In this document: in pieces, positions 5,242 through 6,708 of the stretch
Layout of the letters: every line of letters begins with the position of its first letter
Numbering within the stretch: the stretch's first letter is position 1
Assembly (NCBI GenBank): GCA_023423855.1
Contig: JAFAEU010000352.1
Coordinates: 1 to 6,708, forward strand
Direction: 5' to 3'
Length of the DNA stretch: 6,708 nucleotides
Origin: Pseudomonadota bacterium
GTDB lineage: Bacteria; Pseudomonadota; Gammaproteobacteria; Xanthomonadales; Xanthomonadaceae
Notes under the pieces: generated by a model
Seen by the model: only the letters and a program-made list of their open reading frames with translations
Told to the model about the DNA's origin: nothing
Database searches by the model: none
Position numbers and translations under genes: made by a program

Positions 5242-5853
5242 ATGTTCACGGGATTGATCGAGGGAGTCGGCGCGCTGGCGTCGCGCGAGGCGCGCGATGA
5301 CGATGCGCGCCTGCGCATCGCGTTCGGCACGTTGCCGGCCGGCGACGTCGCGCTCGGCGAAAGCATCGCCGTCAACGGCGTGTGCCTGACGGTGGTGGCG
5401 TTCGACGCCACGCATTTCGAGGCCGATGTCTCGGCCGAGACGCTGTCGCTGACCACGCTGGGCACGTTGCCCATTGGTCGCGCGCTCAACCTCGAGCGCG
5501 CGCTGCGGCTCGGCGACCGGCTCGGCGGGCACCTGGTCAGCGGGCACGTCGACGGCGTCGGCGCGGTGACCGGCATCGAGGACGATACCGGTGCCCAGCG
5601 CTGGACGTTCTTCGCCCCGGAGCAGTTGCTGAAATACATCGCGCTGAAGGGCTCGATCTGCGTCGACGGCGTCAGCCTGACGGTCAACGCGGTGTCGCCG
5701 CACGGCTTCGAGGTGGCGCTGGTGCCGCATACGCTGGCGCACACCGCGTTCTCGCAGGCCGCGCGCGGCGACGTGGTGAACATCGAGGTGGACCTGCTGG
5801 CGCGCCACGTCGAGCGGCTGCTGTCGGCGCGCGAAACGGAGGCGCGGGCATGA
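5242..5853 (+). CDS. ribE: Riboflavin synthase, alpha subunit
   Basis: Catalyses the last riboflavin step, dismutation of two 6,7-dimethyl-8-ribityllumazine molecules; active as a trimer in the cytoplasm (called RibC in E. coli nomenclature). The 203-residue product begins MFTGLIEGVG, the invariant family start, which rules out the in-frame upstream codons running into the aptamer. Two homologous lumazine-binding barrels are seen: residues 1 to about 95 with GESIAVNGVCLTV (39-51, including conserved C48), and about 96-190 with KGSICVDGVSLTV (136-148). The inter-barrel signature GGHLVSGHVDG (95-105) is intact. The weak ribosome binding site GGGAAACGGA lies in a potential hairpin of the FMN riboswitch platform. 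The stop overlaps the ribB start (ATGA, 5850-5853), so the two are translationally coupled. Confidence 0.97.
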   Translation: MFTGLIEGVGALASREARDDDARLRIAFGTLPAGDVALGESIAVNGVCLTVVAFDATHFEADVSAETLSLTTLGTLPIGRALNLERALRLGDRLGGHLVSGHVDGVGAVTGIEDDTGAQRWTFFAPEQLLKYIALKGSICVDGVSLTVNAVSPHGFEVALVPHTLAHTAFSQAARGDVVNIEVDLLARHVERLLSARETEARA

Positions 5854-6708
5854 GCTTCGCGCCGGTTCCCGAACTGCTGGAGGAGATCCGCAACGGCCGC
5901 ATGGTCGTGATCGTCGACGACGAGGACCGCGAGAACGAGGGCGACCTGATCATGGCCGCCGAATGCGTGCGTCCCTCGGACATCAACTTCATGGTCACCC
6001 ACGCGCGCGGACTGGTGTGCCTGTCGCTGACCCGCGAACGCTGCCGCCAGCTCGGACTGCCGCCGATGGTGCAGTCCAACACCTCGCGCCACCGCACCAA
6101 CTTCACCGTCAGCATCGAGGCGGCGGAGGGCGTGACCACCGGCATCTCCGCGCACGACCGCGCGCATACCATCCGCACCGCGGTGCACCCGGACGCGACC
6201 GCGTCCGACCTGTCGCAGCCCGGCCACATCTTCCCGTTGATGGCCGATCCGGGCGGCGTGCTTGCGCGCAGCGGCCACACCGAGGCCGCCGCCGACCTCG
6301 CGCGGCTCGCCGGGCTGGAAGCGGCCGGCGTGCTGGTCGAGATACTCAATCCCGACGGCAGCATGGCGCGCCGTCCGCAGCTGGAGATGTTCGCGCGCGA
6401 GCACGGGCTGAAGATCGGTTCGATCGAGGACCTGATCCGCCACCGGCTGGCGACCGAGCACACCGTCGAACGCGTCGACGAGCGCGACATCGACACGCCG
6501 CACGGCGCCTTCCGCCTGGTCACCTATCGCGACCGCCTGGACTGCGCGCTGCATTTCGCCCTGGTCCGCGGCACGCCCGACGCCACGCGACCGGCATTGG
6601 TGCGGGTGCAGTCGCTCAATCCGCTGGCCGATGCGCTGCACTGGCGGCGCGGCGACTTCGGGCCCGCCACCTTCGACGTGCTGGCGCGGCTGGCGGCGGA
6701 AGGCGAGG
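5850..6708 (+). CDS. ribB: 3,4-dihydroxy-2-butanone-4-phosphate synthase with degenerate GTP cyclohydrolase II-like domain, 3'-truncated
   Basis: Makes the four-carbon riboflavin precursor from ribulose 5-phosphate in a Mg2+-dependent reaction. 286 codons are visible; the frame is open to the window end. The DHBP synthase domain (about 1-200) is intact: DDEDRENEGDL (23-33, acidic metal/substrate loop), TNFTVSIEA (83-91), GVTTGISAHDRAHTI (94-108) and GHTEAAADLARLAGL (142-156). A second domain begins near 207, aligned with GTP cyclohydrolase II (TPHGAFRL, FALVRG, LVRVQS). Where E. coli RibA has its three zinc cysteines (HSECLTGD and RCDCG), this protein has QSLNPLAD and RGDFG, so N257, G268 and F270 replace all three. 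It therefore cannot act as a normal GTP cyclohydrolase II. This matches the RibBX-type variant of Proteobacteria, and a separate ribA is expected elsewhere. The ATG overlaps the ribE stop; GGAGG at 5838-5842 supplies the ribosome binding site. Confidence 0.95.
   Translation, partial: MSFAPVPELLEEIRNGRMVVIVDDEDRENEGDLIMAAECVRPSDINFMVTHARGLVCLSLTRERCRQLGLPPMVQSNTSRHRTNFTVSIEAAEGVTTGISAHDRAHTIRTAVHPDATASDLSQPGHIFPLMADPGGVLARSGHTEAAADLARLAGLEAAGVLVEILNPDGSMARRPQLEMFAREHGLKIGSIEDLIRHRLATEHTVERVDERDIDTPHGAFRLVTYRDRLDCALHFALVRGTPDATRPALVRVQSLNPLADALHWRRGDFGPATFDVLARLAAEGE

Noticed and set aside
4787..5257. 156-codon frame reading through the repeat and riboswitch
   Set aside because: It begins with SLNLSSRAQRGI, the familiar spurious translation of this repeat family, and continues through a structured riboswitch.
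4881..6641. 586-codon antisense open frame
   Set aside because: It runs opposite the riboswitch, ribE and ribB, and its translation has no recognisable domain. Open antisense frames are a GC-bias effect.

Overview
The window is a GC-rich (about 70% by eye), densely coding bacterial segment with every recognisable gene on the + strand. The gene order glyA - nrdR - ribD - ribE - ribB, the coding style, and abundant short palindromic intergenic repeats (GGCGGGT...ACCCGCC hairpins and long TCATTCCGAGCG-type palindromes) suggest a gammaproteobacterium of the Xanthomonadaceae/Lysobacteraceae type (Lysobacter, Luteimonas or a relative). That placement is inferred from pattern recognition, not from a search.

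Layout. Positions 1-929 hold the 3' three quarters of glyA (serine hydroxymethyltransferase). A 69-bp doublet of REP-like hairpins overlaps the glyA stop and ends one base before the nrdR start. nrdR (996-1532) encodes the ribonucleotide reductase repressor. The gap after it carries a perfect 32-bp-arm palindrome (1608-1691). ribD (1781-2875) is followed after 61 bp by a class I methyltransferase (2937-3689), which overlaps a Gfo/Idh/MocA-family oxidoreductase (3686-4717) by ATGA. The 524-bp gap 4718-5241 is fully structured: a nested composite of palindromic repeats (4721-4910), a likely promoter (-10 TAGAAT at 4975), a canonical FMN riboswitch aptamer (about 5021-5173) and an expression platform with a hairpin over the ribE ribosome binding site. 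ribE (5242-5853) overlaps ribB (5850 to the window end) by ATGA.

How the genes work together. RibD (steps 2 and 3 of the GTP branch), RibB (the ribulose-5-phosphate branch) and RibE (the final dismutation) are riboflavin biosynthesis enzymes. The FMN riboswitch lies upstream of ribE-ribB, so FMN feedback is expected there, while ribD sits in a separate upstream block with two genes of unknown role. The C-terminal GTP cyclohydrolase II-like domain of RibB lacks all three zinc cysteines in the part visible here. This matches the known RibBX-type variant and implies that a separate ribA exists elsewhere. GlyA (one-carbon supply) and NrdR (dNTP supply) are housekeeping neighbours.

Overall this is mostly an ordinary core-genome region. 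I found no evidence of a new multi-gene system. The points worth a second look are the structured RNA and DNA between genes, the hairpin-spaced ribosome binding site of nrdR, the uncharacterised methyltransferase/oxidoreductase pair inserted in the rib cluster, and the degenerate domain of RibB.
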